Assembly: GCA_023014365.1 (NCBI GenBank) | Contig: JAEBUN010000022.1 | Coordinates: forward strand, 62,001 to 126,000 | Direction of reading: 5' to 3' | DNA: 64,000 bases | From: Lepiota brunneoincarnata | Taxonomy: Eukaryota; Basidiomycota; Agaricomycetes; Agaricales; Agaricaceae | Shown here: positions 34,807 to 46,043 of the stretch, piece by piece | Layout of the letters: each line of letters begins with the position of its first letter | How positions within the stretch are numbered: position 1 is the stretch's first letter | Notes under the pieces: generated by a model | What the model saw: the letters and a program-made list of their open reading frames with translations, nothing else | What the model was told of the DNA's origin: nothing | The model's database searches: none | Position numbers and translations under genes: made by a program

Positions 34807-36480
34807 TTAAGCGGGGGAGGACTTGTCCAAGTTGGAAAGGTTGTGCAAAAGGCTTTTGAGACGGATGCGCTCTTGAATGAGGAATTGGAACCTCTTTAAG
34901 TTGGCTTCAAGCGAGGGAATAGCATCGATGAAGTCCTGGCTGAGCAAATTGAGGTCGCATTTGACTGACCGAGTGTCGTCACCACAAGATTCAGATTCAT
35001 ACTTGTCACGAGAGTGAGACAGGAGGTTTTGGAGTTCCTGGAGCAAACAAGCTGCCTGGGAGAGGTGTCAGAACCATTAAGCTTAGTGAATAGAAGTAAG
35101 AAATTGCCCACCAGATAAGCCTGCAAAGGTGTGCTCATCGGAAGTAAACTCAGTATGGGTACACTTGGCAGTATTGGCATTGGTTTTGGCTAGAACCTGT
35201 TCAGCCTGGGCATAACAGCAGTGTTTAGTGTTCATATTGGGAACTTGACAATAGGGAAGAAGACAGATGGTGCCTTTAGACGAGGAGGACTTTTTGACGG
35301 CCTCCTAGTGAAGGATGAAGTCAGAATCAGTGGTTAGGGGGAGTAGAGCTGGCGCACCACGTCGGAGGTAGACAAACGACGCTTACGATAAGGCGAGACT
35401 ACACAAACCTCTTCGACAATAGCTTGAGAGACCTCCTCATCAACCATCATGTCCTGAAGGCAAGTGATTATCTCAGCCAATGTAATAGATTGAGAAGCAG
35501 CTATATTACCGTGTTAGCACTGGTTGCTTGGGAGTTGGGAGCACTGGTCATACTCTCAGCAAGCTCGGTATCGGTGTCTACCACAACAGCAGCAGAGACA
35601 GGGGCCTTGCGACCTTTGCAAGGCTAAGCTCATACATGAGGAGACGATTGGAGCCAAAAGAATGCTAAGCTTACGCGTTTGGGGACAGCAGAGCCTTCGG
35701 CAACATTGGAGGAAGTAGAGCCAGTTGTGGACGATGGGTTCTGAGCCTCTTCGGTCCTGGATTTGTGGGATTCTTCAGAACGAATGTGATTAATGCGGCT
35801 ACAGCATTCAGAGAGCGCCTTATAGATCATGGGCATCTCATAAGACAAATGGTAGTTGTTTTGGTAAATTTAGTAGAGCTTGCGGATACGGAAGACGTAG
35901 TCCTGGTTGACATGAAGCTTGATAGCCTCATTATCCTCCGATAACACTTCAATATAAGCAGACTAGAAATGATTTAGAAACGGCGAGAGAAGCATGGAAA
36001 GAGTAGACATACCCCAGGGGCATCGAATGCAAGGAGAGCCTTCTCGACAAGGGGACAAGCGACTTGGCCATTTTGCAGGTGCTGAAGACGACCTTTGGCG
36101 TTGCTGATGAGATTGTCAAGCTCGACCTGGAGATGGGGGATAGAAGAAGCCATTTTCTTGTGAAGGGTGTCTGCTAGAATGAGGCATCGCTCCCTCGCTT
36201 TTATAAGAAAAGGCTGTAGGTAGTGATGACAAATCATAACAAGTGGATGAAGAGCACCCTCCACCCTAAGCTTATGACCTAAGAGGCCTAGGAAACCTGT
36301 AATCTTGAGTAGCCAGCCTTTGACAGACTTGCTGAACCACAGTTGCCTTATTAGGTAACATGTCACCAGGGTCTCATGGTTATCAGTGTGCACAGGGATT
36401 CTGATGGAATGGTGAGGGCACCGATTTCAATTTGGCTAGGGGGAGATGGGTCCCAAGGGGCGCTTCAGTTTGACAGTTTG
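34807..36480 (-). pseudogene. Second antisense gene of element C (spliced)
   Basis: Minus-strand exons with canonical junctions. An exon ending at 36013 is followed by GTATGT; the next exon, 35962-35675, is followed by GTAAGC; the next starts 35623 after a TTAG acceptor. Later exons include a Cys-rich part (GTICLLPYCQVPN near 35270) and a helical C-terminus (LLQELQNLLSHSRDKYESES, 35046-34807). An upstream piece with CPQCSKKLFTKK (about 36520) may be the first exon. A TAA near 35871 and a shift near 35510 suggest decay. I do not recognise the protein. It stops just before the end of pol, so the two are convergent. Confidence 0.5.
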
Positions 36481-38213
36481 ATGCGAGCTTTTTTGTGAAG
36501 AGCTTTTTCGAACATTGTGGACAGGCTGGTTCAGGCTTGTAAGTAAACTGGAGTGGATGAGCTGGGTTGCTACACGTTGCGGATCATGGCGCATTGAGGG
36601 GCAATAGGCATCACAGAAGTGTCAGAGAAATATCTAATGAGCGTATAAGCGGCTGGAAGCCTTAGCTTAGCTCAGGGTCTTCAGAAAGGCCTCAAGCTTT
36701 ACTCAGAAGGATACCAAGAGACAAGAATCTTTAATTATGAATGTATCTACAGGACAAAATAGGATGTTACATTCAAGAGATCAAGGTATAAAAGGGGAGC
36801 GGCTAGTTTAAGTCCTCCAAGATAGACTCCAGATCCTGAGTCATTGGGAAAGCGAGGAAGAGAAGTGATTTGAGCTCCTCGAATTCTTCATATATTGGGA
36901 CTCCCAGAAAGTTGTTGGCGAACTCAAAGAATGCCTCGATGTCTTCAATGGAGTTGGCCATCCCCATCTTGACGAATGCCACATCGTTACCTTCCAAGGC
37001 CATCCGGGTAGCTTGCATTTCCTGGACGAACTGATAAACCACCCGACGGTGGTGAAATGCCAAAGCCTCGTAAGCGACATGGTTTGCCTCCAGGCTGACC
37101 AAGCTGGAGGACACAACATGCACAAAAGCGGCCAGATCTAGAAAATAAAGAGAATAAGAAAGGAGAAAAATAGTGAACAAAGAAACTTATGGTATTCACT
37201 GGTCAGTGAAGACGTGACTAGGGTGTTCGCAATGCCAGCCAAGACTCGCGGATGGTCTGTGAAGGTGCAGGGATAATTATAGAAGTTGCAGCTGCAACAC
37301 TTCTTACCCTTGCCCAGAGGCTCGCACTCCAACTTACAAGCAGTGCAGGAAGGACACCGAGACCGAGGTGGCACATACTGGGGTGGATGTCAAAACCTTC
37401 AGTAAGGAAACACAAAAAAACTTGGAGAACGTACCGAAAGCTGGCTAGCTGCCAGCAGCCTAGGAAAGTCCTCACAAAAGAGCAGGACTGGGTGGCGGTA
37501 TTCATGGTCCCAAATAATGGCGGCCTCAGAGCATCAAACGCGAACTTGGGGAACGTATTTCTTCATCCACATGTTGGAACTCTTCTTGAATGAAAGGACG
37601 CGTTGTTGATGCAATGGGCCAGCATGAGGGGACTCTTGAGGGATCTCTGGAACCACCGGGCTAGGCAAACGAGAAAGGACGGGGGTCGGAGAAGCTAAGA
37701 ATGCATCTTGAAAAACAAAAGTCGGTTCTTGAGGGGCAGGCGAAGGCTCCAGAAGGAGCTTCAAATCTGGAGAAGGTGAAATCTCCACGGTGCTTGCAGG
37801 AGACTCGACTGGAGCACCAGCTAAGTGAGGTGGTGATGGTGTTGGGCACCTAGGCAAAGCCAGCACATGTTGCCCATCCAGAGAAGAGGACCAGCTAAAG
37901 ATTTTAAATAAGAGGTCAGCTTGAGAGACCTCAGGGACTAGAGAATGCGATAACAAGTTAGAACCCACTAGGAATAAGGGGAGAGGGGGCAGCATCGATG
38001 ATTTTGCCTCTGTTTGCCTTTAAAGGCAGCTGGTATACGCGCTAAAGCAGAAGTCAGCAGAAAGAACAAATATATTGTGAAAAACGACTAAGCTTACATG
38101 TTGAAGTAGCAGAAGAGAGTACAGGGGAAGAAGGCCGGTTTGTTGAAGGGCCTGGCACCTCCGAACCTGATGCAATACCCAGGGGAGGGAGCACCAGCGA
38201 GTCTTCCTCATCC

Positions 38214-38874
38214 TGTTAGAGCCGGTGCGGGTCGGGACCGAGGTGGAGGGTCAGGGTGGTAACCTTGTTATAAGGTAACCGGGGGACAGGGCGAAGTCAG
38301 TACGTAGACTTCGGGACCGAGGCGGAGTACGTCGGGCAGGGGGTTGGACTTGCGGCCTCAGCGTATGTGCTGTGCCCTCCTACTGTCCTAGTCTGTATTT
38401 CAGGAAGTCGGGGCCGAAGCGGAACGAGGCAGAAGAGAGGAGAAGATAGAGAACAGGGAGCTGGCCCGCTGCTCGATTCGATTATCAGACTGAGGAGTAC
38501 AAGCCAAGTACCTACGGTATATATACTACTGGCCTTACGAACTATGACTCGTACTGACTACGTGCGGAGCGGAGCGGAGACCGATCTAGTTACAAACGGA
38601 TTACGAATGGATTACGAATGGAATGGAAATGGGTACAGGTATGGAGACTAATAACGTATCTTGACTACGGACGGGAAATGGAGACGGGGGTATGAGACAC
38701 CGAGGGCCAGGTGACCACGGCACGTGTGGAGGTGGTCGCGTGATTGGGGCAGGGGGTTGCGGTCGGAGCAGGTCGGGGCCGAGTCGGAGGGCAGAGGGTT
38801 GTTGTGTGGAACACACGTGGAGTCGAGAAGCCGAAGTTTAAATGATTAGACTCTGAGTTGGCATGGATATGACA
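38214..38874 (-). repeat. 3' LTR of B (661 bp)
   Basis: Plus-strand TGTTAGAGCC to GATATGACA. On the minus strand TATATATA (38525-38518) lies 34 nt before AGTCTGATAAT (38491-38481). Almost identical to 45383-46043. Confidence 0.93.
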
Positions 38875-38887
38875 GTGCCCCCCCTTT
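38875..38887 (-). other. Polypurine tract of B
   Basis: On the minus strand AAAGGGGGGGCAC abuts the 3' LTR (TGTCATATCC). This is where plus-strand DNA synthesis would start, and it confirms the minus orientation. Confidence 0.75.
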
Positions 38888-38949
38888 AGGGCCGAGCCTC
38901 AAGGCCCAAGGTGGTCTAGGCCGGGGCCCATCGGAAAGTTCCGGCAGGG

Positions 38950-38957
38950 TATAAAAA
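38950..38957 (+). promoter_or_regulatory. TATA box of the B antisense gene
   Basis: TATAAAAA lies 56 nt upstream of ATG 39006 and 76 nt inside the LTR boundary. The antisense gene therefore appears to have its own promoter in internal DNA rather than using the LTR. Confidence 0.55.
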
Positions 38958-39005
38958 CGGTGAACTGGTTCGATTCCAAAAAACACAACTTGACCTCTTA
39001 CTCCC

Positions 39006-40069
39006 ATGAGCAGACAACCCTCCCGACAACCGACCGCCACGGAGCGCAAGGCGCAATTGTTGAGGGAGAAGGCGGAACGAGAGGAGCGAGAGCGGTTGGA
39101 AATCGAGAGGCTGGAGGAGGAGGAGCAACGAGAGGAGGAGGAGCGGCAGCAGATGATAGCGCTGCGCCAGCGACAAGCGGAGGAGCGGGCGAGAGAGCGT
39201 ATGGCGGAAGATATCAGGCGGCAACAAGATGAGGCTGCCGAGGCAGAGCGTCAGGCGATCCAGGCCCGACTCGTCGCAACGACTACGGGGGCCTCGTCGA
39301 GCCGTCCGTCGGAAGAACCGATGCAGGTAGATACTGAGGAGTCGGATTCCGAATACACGGATAGGGACAAGGCGGAAAATGAAGAGGAGGAGGAGGAGGA
39401 CGAGGACTCCGGGGACACAGGGGGTAAGGGAAAAGCAAGGGTGAGGGTAGCCCCGCGACGGGGCCATGTGAACATATTCGGGGGTGAGAACCCCTGCTGG
39501 AGGTGCGAGCGAGATGGGGTCCAGTGTGAGGTCGCCGGCGGGTAAGTCATTTTGAGGGTTTCCAGGCTACATACTGATAGTTTTTTAGTAACACCAGGAG
39601 TTGCTGTCAGTGCAGCAAAATGAAAAAACAGTGCGGGGGTCAAGAGGAGACGGAGCCGAGCGGGGCCGGGGGGATGTCGGGCCAACAATTTGAAGGTGAG
39701 TGAGGAATTTCTGACTGCGAGGTTTGCTGACCAAATGATCCCGTAGAGCTGAAGTGACTTATCGAGGAGGGGCACCAGAAGACCCTCAAGCGGGTCAATA
39801 TCATGGAGGTGCGGCTTGCACAGGCCATCACTCGATTGGGGGAGAGGGTGGACAAGGTCGAGCTGACGGCTGGCCGTTATGAACAGTTACGGCGTTGGGA
39901 GGCGCAGGTGGATGGTAACTGGTCGAGTAGGGGTATTACGGAGACGGAGGAGACGGAGGAGTCGGAGGAGTCGGAGAGCATCGGAGGTATTTCAGAAGAG
40001 GAGGTGCGAGGTATGATGGAGGATGCGGCGGCGCCGCCCCGTACCTCTGGGAATGATACGGACAAGTAG
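39006..40069 (+). pseudogene. Antisense Cys-cluster gene of element B (3 exons)
   Basis: Reads opposite to gag-pol. Exon 1 39006-39541, intron 39542-39588 (GTAAGT...TTTTAG, 47 nt), exon 2 39589-39695, intron 39696-39746 (GTGAGT...GTAG, 51 nt), exon 3 39747-40069; phases agree. It has a long charged helix (about residues 10-90), an acidic stretch, a paired cluster CWRCERDGVQC then CCQCSKMKKQC spanning intron 1, and a helical heptad-like C-terminus. A single TGA (39755) probably replaces CGA. It ends 60 bp short of the convergent pol stop. The layout equals the antisense gene of C. Unknown function; zinc binding is likely from the cysteines. Confidence 0.75.
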
Positions 40070-40128
40070 TTTGTACTTGTCCAATAATATTTTTTGTTTC
40101 TTGGTGTGGTGGGTGGTCAGCGGAAGAT

Positions 40129-43100
40129 TCAGAGTGAATGGAGGGGACCAGGCTTAGAGGGGTAAGAGGAGTGGAAAGCCTCTACTAGATCGGTAGTGTG
40201 TTCAAGCTCGGTTGCCGGTAACCACGAGGATTCTTCTTCAGTATCTTCATAACCTAACCAGATGACTTTATAGAGGAGCTTGCATGCGCGGCGCCGATCA
40301 ATCTTCGAATCGACGATGCGGGCAATCTCGTATTCTGGTTCACCATCAATAGAAACTGGCGCAGGTGGCGGGTCCGATCAGGCGGGTATGGTGTTAGGCG
40401 TAGCCGGTTCGAGCATGGAAACATGGAAGACGGGGTGTACCCCACGCATGGAATCAGGAAGTCGGAGTGTAAAGGAATGGGTACCTGCTTGTGCAATGAT
40501 CTCATAAGGCCCAAGGAACTTTTCGGAGAGTTTTTTGGAAGGACGGGTGGTGCGGAAGAATTGGGCTTTCACGAATACCTTTTGTCCAACCTTGAAGTCC
40601 GGGGCGGGGAGTCGGCGGGCATCGGCGGAGGTCTGATACTGTTGCTGGGCTAGCAATATTTCAGACTTCAAGGTGGTATGTAGGTCGTCGAGGTCAACAG
40701 CAAAATGGCGGGCCCGAGCGGAGGCGAGATCGCGTTCAGGATGAACTGTGATGTTCGGATGGTATCCTTTATTAGCGAAGAACGGGGAGATACCGGTGGT
40801 GGCACTAGGAGCGTTGTTGTAAGCAAACTCAGCTAGTGGTAGTAATTCAGACCAATTGTCCTGTTGGTAGTTACAATAGACCCGGAGATATTGTTCCAGG
40901 GTCTGGTTGGTGCGTTCCGTCTGTCCGTCGCCTTCTGGATGGTAGCCCGAAGTGAAATGTAACTTCATATCGAGGGCTTGTCCCAATGAGCGGAAGAAGT
41001 GGGAGATGAATTCGGAGCCGCGGTCGGAGGTAACATGTTCGGGTACGCCATGCTTGGAGAAGACGTGGAGGACGAATAGGCGGGCGAGGTCGGAGGAGGT
41101 GACGGTATCATAAGTCGGGATGAAGAGGGATTGCTTGGTGAGTCTGTCAACGATTACTAGGATGGCGTCGTAGCCGGAGGAGGCGGGGAGTTTTTCGATG
41201 AAGTCCATGGAGATTGAATTCCAAGGGCGTTCGGGAATGGGGAGTTGTTTGAGGAGACCGTAGGGATGGTGGCGCTGGGGTTTAGACCTCATACAGGTAA
41301 CACAAGACTTACAGAAATCCTTGACGAAGGTGCGGACACTAGGCCAGGTGTACTCGCGCCGGATGAGCTCCAGCATTTTATTCTGACCGAAGTGGCCGGC
41401 TAGGACATGATCATGCTTGTACTGGAGGACCCGAAGTCGGAGATTGTCGGCATCAGGGACGTAGATTCTGTCGTCTAAGAGGAGGAAACCTTTATCATTA
41501 ACTGACCAACGGCCTTCTGGGCTGGCAAGATGGGCGGAAGCGGTCAGATCCGCTGGTAGGGCGGTGAGGATATCGCAGTGTAGCTGATCGAGGTCCATGA
41601 CTACAGCTGCGCGAAGGGAAGGAGCGTAAAGAGTGGTGGCACGGACGGAGGCCGCGAGTTGTTCATGAGTGAACACAGGCCGGAAGTTGTGCGGGTTGAC
41701 TGATGCATAGTCGCTATTCCCCCCTTTAGGGTAGACGTCCCATCGTCTAGTTAGGGCATCAGGCTTGGTGCCGAGGCGGCCGGGTCGGAACCGGATGACG
41801 AGGTGGAATTGGGATAGGAACTCGGACCAATGAGCTTGGCGGTGAGTGAGGATTTTGGTGGTGCAGAAGTATTCGAGGTTTTTGTGGTCGGTGACTACAT
41901 CAATAGTAAGAGGGGCACCCTCAAGATAGTGCCGCCAGATACGAAAAGCCTCGAATATCGCCAAGAGTTCCTTGTTGTGGGTGTCATAATTAAGTTTGGC
42001 CGTGTTAAAGGTGCGGGAATGGAATGCAACGGGGTGAACCTCCCCATCATCAGTGATGATAGAGAGGATAGCCGCAAGGGCGTAGTCGGAGGCGTCAGTC
42101 TCGACAATGATCTGAGCGTCGGGGGCCCAAGGAGTGAGGACGGGAGTGGATATGAATGCTTCCTTCAGAGAGTTAAAGGCTTCACGACATTCGTCAGTGA
42201 AATTCCATTTCACGTCTTTGCGGGTGAGGCGAGTGAGCGGAACGACGATGTCGGAGTAACCGTGAATGAAGTGATGGTAGAAGTTGGTGAAACCTAAGAA
42301 GGACTGGATGTCCTTGACTTTCTTGGGCTCCGGCCACTCCTGGATGGTCTTGACCTTAGATTGGTCCATTCGGAGACCGTCGGGGGAAAGAATGTAGCCA
42401 AGATATTCCACTGTGTCGGAGTGGAACTGGCATTTGTCGGGGCGGGTGTATAGACCGTGCTGGCGGAGCCGCTTGAGGACCTCCTTGACTTGGTCACGAT
42501 GGATACTGTGATTGTCGGAGTATATCAGAATGTCGTCAAGGTAGATAGTAACGCAGACGTCGAGCATGTCCTTGAATATGTCGTTCATGAACCGCTGGAA
42601 AGTGGCAGGGGCGTTGGTGAGGCCGAAAGGCATAACCATCCATTCGAAGGAGCCGTAGTGGGTCCAAAAGGCGGTCTTCCATTTGTCGCCGTCAGCAACG
42701 CGGACTAGATGGTAAGCGTGACAGAGGTCGATTTTGGTATATACGCGAGCCTTGCAAGGGGAGTCTAAGAGGTCGGAGATGAGTGGAAGGGGGTAGCGAT
42801 CCTTCTTGGTAATACGGTTGAGACCTCTAAAATCAACACATAAGCGGAGGGAGCCGTCCTTTTTCTTGATGAAGAGGACTGGGGCTCCATGAGGAGAAGT
42901 GGAAGGGCAAATGAAACCAATGGACAAATGTTTGTCAATAAAATCACGTAGAGCTCCAAGCTCTGATTGTGAAAGGGAATAAATGGTACCGACCGGAGGT
43001 TGACCGCCGTCCTCTAGGTTAATCTGGAGGTCGTAAGGGTGGTGTGGAGCGAGTGTGTCAGCATGCGATTTACTGAAAATGTCAGCGAACTCGTGGTATT

Positions 43101-43989
43101 CCTCGGGGATGGACGAGAGGTCAGCCAGGTCATCGGAGACGGAAGAAGACGTGGCCGATGCGGAGGCAGCGGAGAGGTTGATTCGGAATTGTTGGGAGCC
43201 AGGGAGCTTGGCAGCGCGGATAAAGGCAGGAGCGTTTATCAGGGAGATATGCGGTTTCGCAATGGGGACAGGTTGGGACGAGGTCCCGGACAGGGGTGGT
43301 AAACCTAGGTCAGGAGAGTCAGGGGTGGCCATAGGCGGGGCCGATGCGGGTGTGACGCAGGTAGAGACGGAAGCAGGATTCTCGAGTAGGGATGGCCGGA
43401 AAGTGATACTGCCCAAAACCCAGTCAATCAACGGATTGTAGCGGGTGAGCCAGTTGTGTCCTAAGACCACAGAACAGGAAGAGTCGAGCCGGGTGACATA
43501 AGTGTCCAAAATGATAGATTCACCGGAGGGGAAAGATACAGGCAGTTGCGCAAGCTCCGTAACGTAGGCATTTGAGGTCCCATCAAATAACCGAAGTTCA
43601 ATAGCCGGGATGGGCGAAGTTGGAATACTATGAGAACAAACAAAAGATGAGTCCAAAAAACAGTGAGTAGAACCACTATCAACAAGAGCTTTGAAAGGAG
43701 AAAGAGAAGAGAAATCAGAACTAACTACATTGTCCGTTGTAGAAATTGGGTCCGCAGCGGAGAGTACGGAAGCGGAGACAGAAGATACAGAAGTAATTAA
43801 AGGAGAAGTTAATGTGATATGAAAGGAGTTCAGGTCGGAAAGAGCGGATGCATTGAGACGGAAACTCTCTGGGGCACAGCAGAGTTCAATGCGATCCTCA
43901 GTCTGTGCAGAGGCCTGAGGACCGCCGACTATTTTTCCGAGCTTGGGAGAGCCGGCATGTCTGTTTCGGGGAGCTGAGCCTGTCGGCCT
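40129..43989 (-). pseudogene. B pol: protease, RT, RNase H, integrase, chromodomain
   Basis: The frame is open from 43989 (overlapping gag by about 60 nt in the -1 frame) to a TGA at 40380-40378. Protease ALVDSGSTHCF (about 43690), RT YLDDILIYS (about 42550), RNase H TDHKNLEYF (about 41900), an integrase zinc region (CVTCMRSKP near 41300), the SDRGSEF core motif (about 41010) and DGQTERTNQ. Past the TGA the frame continues into a chromodomain (about 40330-40180, LYKVIWLGYED) and ends at 40129. The TGA probably replaces Arg CGA; restoring sense is not implied by any other damage. Confidence 0.92.
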
Positions 43990-45329
43990 TTAGCCTTGGC
44001 ATCAGGGAATTTTTTCTTGTCGCAGTTAGCAGCCCTGTGATTGGGATCTGCGCAGACAAGGCAGAGGTTATTGTCGAAACGTCGTTGACGTTCCTCGGGG
44101 GTTAATTTACCGTCCTTACCAAGTTTACTAGTAAGGTCGGATTTGGGCGGGGCCGATTTCTGACCGGCGGACGGGTTGGGCGGATTGCCCTTGAAGCTGG
44201 TGTTGGGCGTGCTGCCTCTGTTATTATTGGCAGGCTTGGCAGCAGGTTGCGGGTTGGTCGAGGTGGAAGGGGATGGGTTACCTCCAGGTTTCCTAGAGGC
44301 GGTCGGGTCCGAAGCGGATTTGGCGCGGGCCTTCTCGTGTTGGCGCTCCCAGTAGCGAGCGTCGATCTTCATCGCTGCTGCTCGCATTTCGATGAAGGTG
44401 TCGGGCTTGCCGTCGGGCCGATTGGACAGAATGTCCTGGATGCGGTCGGGGAGGCCTTTGTAGTAGCGGTGACAAAATACTTCGTCACCCCAGCGGAGTT
44501 GGCCAGCCAGGCGGAGAAAGTCAACGTTGTAGACGGTGATCTTCTCATCGTAGTGCATTCGGAGGGAGTCGAGCTGCTCAGCAGCTTCTCCGGTCGGATC
44601 CGCGGGACCGAAATTGGTCTGCAGCTCCAGGGTGAACTGGTCCCAGTCCTCGATCCAGTTGTGCATTATTCCGTGGTTGTCGGCCTCGTCGAGGCCGATT
44701 TCGAAGTGTTGCTGTGCCACGCCTGTGAGGTATGTCAACGCGAAGTTGACCTTGGTGGCAGGGATAGCAAACTGGGCTGGGTTGGTACGGAAATAGAGTC
44801 AGCATTGGAAGAGGAAGGGTTTGAGTTTGGCGGGGTCGGAACCTGTAAAGATGTCAGGTTCGCGAGCTTTGGTACGGGGAGTTCGAGGAGGCTGTGGGGC
44901 TTGAGAGTTCCCATGGCCGTCCATTTGATCGGCTATGCGTTGGAAAACTCGGAGTATGAGTCTATCATGGTTGTCTCGGGTGTTGCCAGGTGGAATGTTG
45001 TTGTTGTTGTTGCCGTTGTCTGATGGTTCATCATTGCCCGGGGGCCCGTCCCCGTTGTCAGGATAGTCATCGGGATCACCAGGGTCGCTGGGATCAGGAT
45101 TGGGGTCGGGGCCATCGTCGGGGCCGTCGGGAGTCCGGAATACTGAAGGTTGTATATCTTCAGAGAACCGGTCTGGGGTCGAGGGCGCGATAGATTGTCG
45201 GCGAGAGTGAGAAGCCCTTGGGGAGTCGGGTTGCAGTTCCTCGGAAGGAGGTTGTCGAGTGATGCGTTTGCTACGGCGAGCGGCTGGAGTTACCAGAGTG
45301 CGAGTACGGGTAACTGTTCGAGAGACCAT
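43929..45329 (-). pseudogene. B gag
   Basis: ATG 45329 (MVSRTVTRTRTL), Pro/Asp-rich N-terminus, capsid core about 44880-44360, basic linker and a knuckle CLVCADPNHRAANC (about 44065). It ends at TAG 43931-43929 directly after an A5 run. A single TGA (44801-44799, after FLFQC) sits where an Arg is expected. Otherwise intact. Confidence 0.9.
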
Positions 45330-45369
45330 GGTTAGAAAGATTCAGAGTGTGGTGGACAGGAGGAGTGTG

Positions 45370-45380
45370 AGTCTGATAAT
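45370..45380 (-). other. Self-priming PBS of B
   Basis: On the minus strand ATTATCAGACT begins 2 nt after the 5' LTR. It is the exact complement of AGTCTGATAAT at 45660-45650 in the LTR. 11 nt, as in Tf1. Confidence 0.8.
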
Positions 45381-45382
45381 AC

Positions 45383-46043
45383 TGTTAGAGCCGGTGCGGG
45401 TCGGGACCGAGGCGGAGGGTCGGGGTGGTAACCTTGTTATAAGGTAACCGGGGGACAGGGCGAAGTCAGTACGTAGACTTCGGGACCGAGGCGGAGTACG
45501 TCGGGCGGGGGGTTGGACTTGCGGCCTCAGCGTATGTGCTGTGCCCTCCTACTGTCCTAGTCCGTATTTCAGGAAGTCGGGGCCGAAGCGGAACGAGGCA
45601 GAAGAGAGGAGAAGATAGAGAACAGGGAGCTGGCCCGCTGCTCGATTCGATTATCAGACTGAGGAGTACAAGCCAAGTACCTACGGTATATATACTACTG
45701 GCCTTACGAACTATGACTCGTACTGACTACATGCGGAGCGGAGCGGAGACCGATCTAGTTACAAACGGATTACGAATGGATTACGAATGGAATGGAAATG
45801 GGTACAGGTATGGAGACTAATAACGTATCTTGACTACGGACGGGAAATGGAGACGGGGGTATGAGACACCGAGGGCCAGGTGACCACGGCACGTGTGGAG
45901 GTGGTCGCGTGATTGGGGCAGGGGGTTGCGGTCGGAGCAGGTCGGGGCCGAGTCGGAGGGCAGAGGGTTGTTGTGTGGAACACACGTGGAGTCGAGAAGC
46001 TGAAGTTTAAATGATTAGACTCTGAGTTGGCATGGATATGACA
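45383..46043 (-). repeat. 5' LTR of B (661 bp)
   Basis: The same ends as the 3' LTR. It is followed at 46044 by CATCC, the target duplication. No gene. Confidence 0.93.
45660..45694 (-). promoter_or_regulatory. B LTR core promoter and predicted start
   Basis: TATATATA on the minus strand (45694-45687) and, 34 nt downstream, AGTCTGATAAT (45660-45650). Its complementarity to the PBS implies it forms the RNA 5' end. Confidence 0.7.

Larger units (their letters stand above)
38214..46043 (-). mobile_element. Chromodomain Ty3/gypsy element B (least decayed)
   Basis: The two 661-bp LTRs differ at only a handful of sites and are flanked by a perfect CATCC duplication (38209-38213 and 46044-46048). 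7830 bp. CpG-rich throughout. Gag and pol are intact except for one TGA each. It has a Tf1-like self-priming PBS, a polypurine tract and an antisense spliced gene. It is inserted in the antisense gene of C2. It looks recent. Confidence 0.92.

Noticed and set aside
34795..34825. GCGGGGGAGGA after pol looked like the polypurine tract ending element C near 34820
   Set aside because: No LTR follows. The antisense region continues to a proper tract and LTR at 46986-47000, and C1 shows the same region joined to an LTR.
39006..40069. Considered as a second gag or a separate host gene inserted in B
   Set aside because: It lies wholly between the B polypurine tract and the pol stop, has its own TATA and introns, and mirrors the position and cysteine cluster of the antisense gene in C.
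41830..42297. Long plus-strand ORFs opposite B pol (also 43055-43441, 44247-45023)
   Set aside because: Shadows of the highly GC-rich pol and gag genes; they encode no recognisable or conserved protein.
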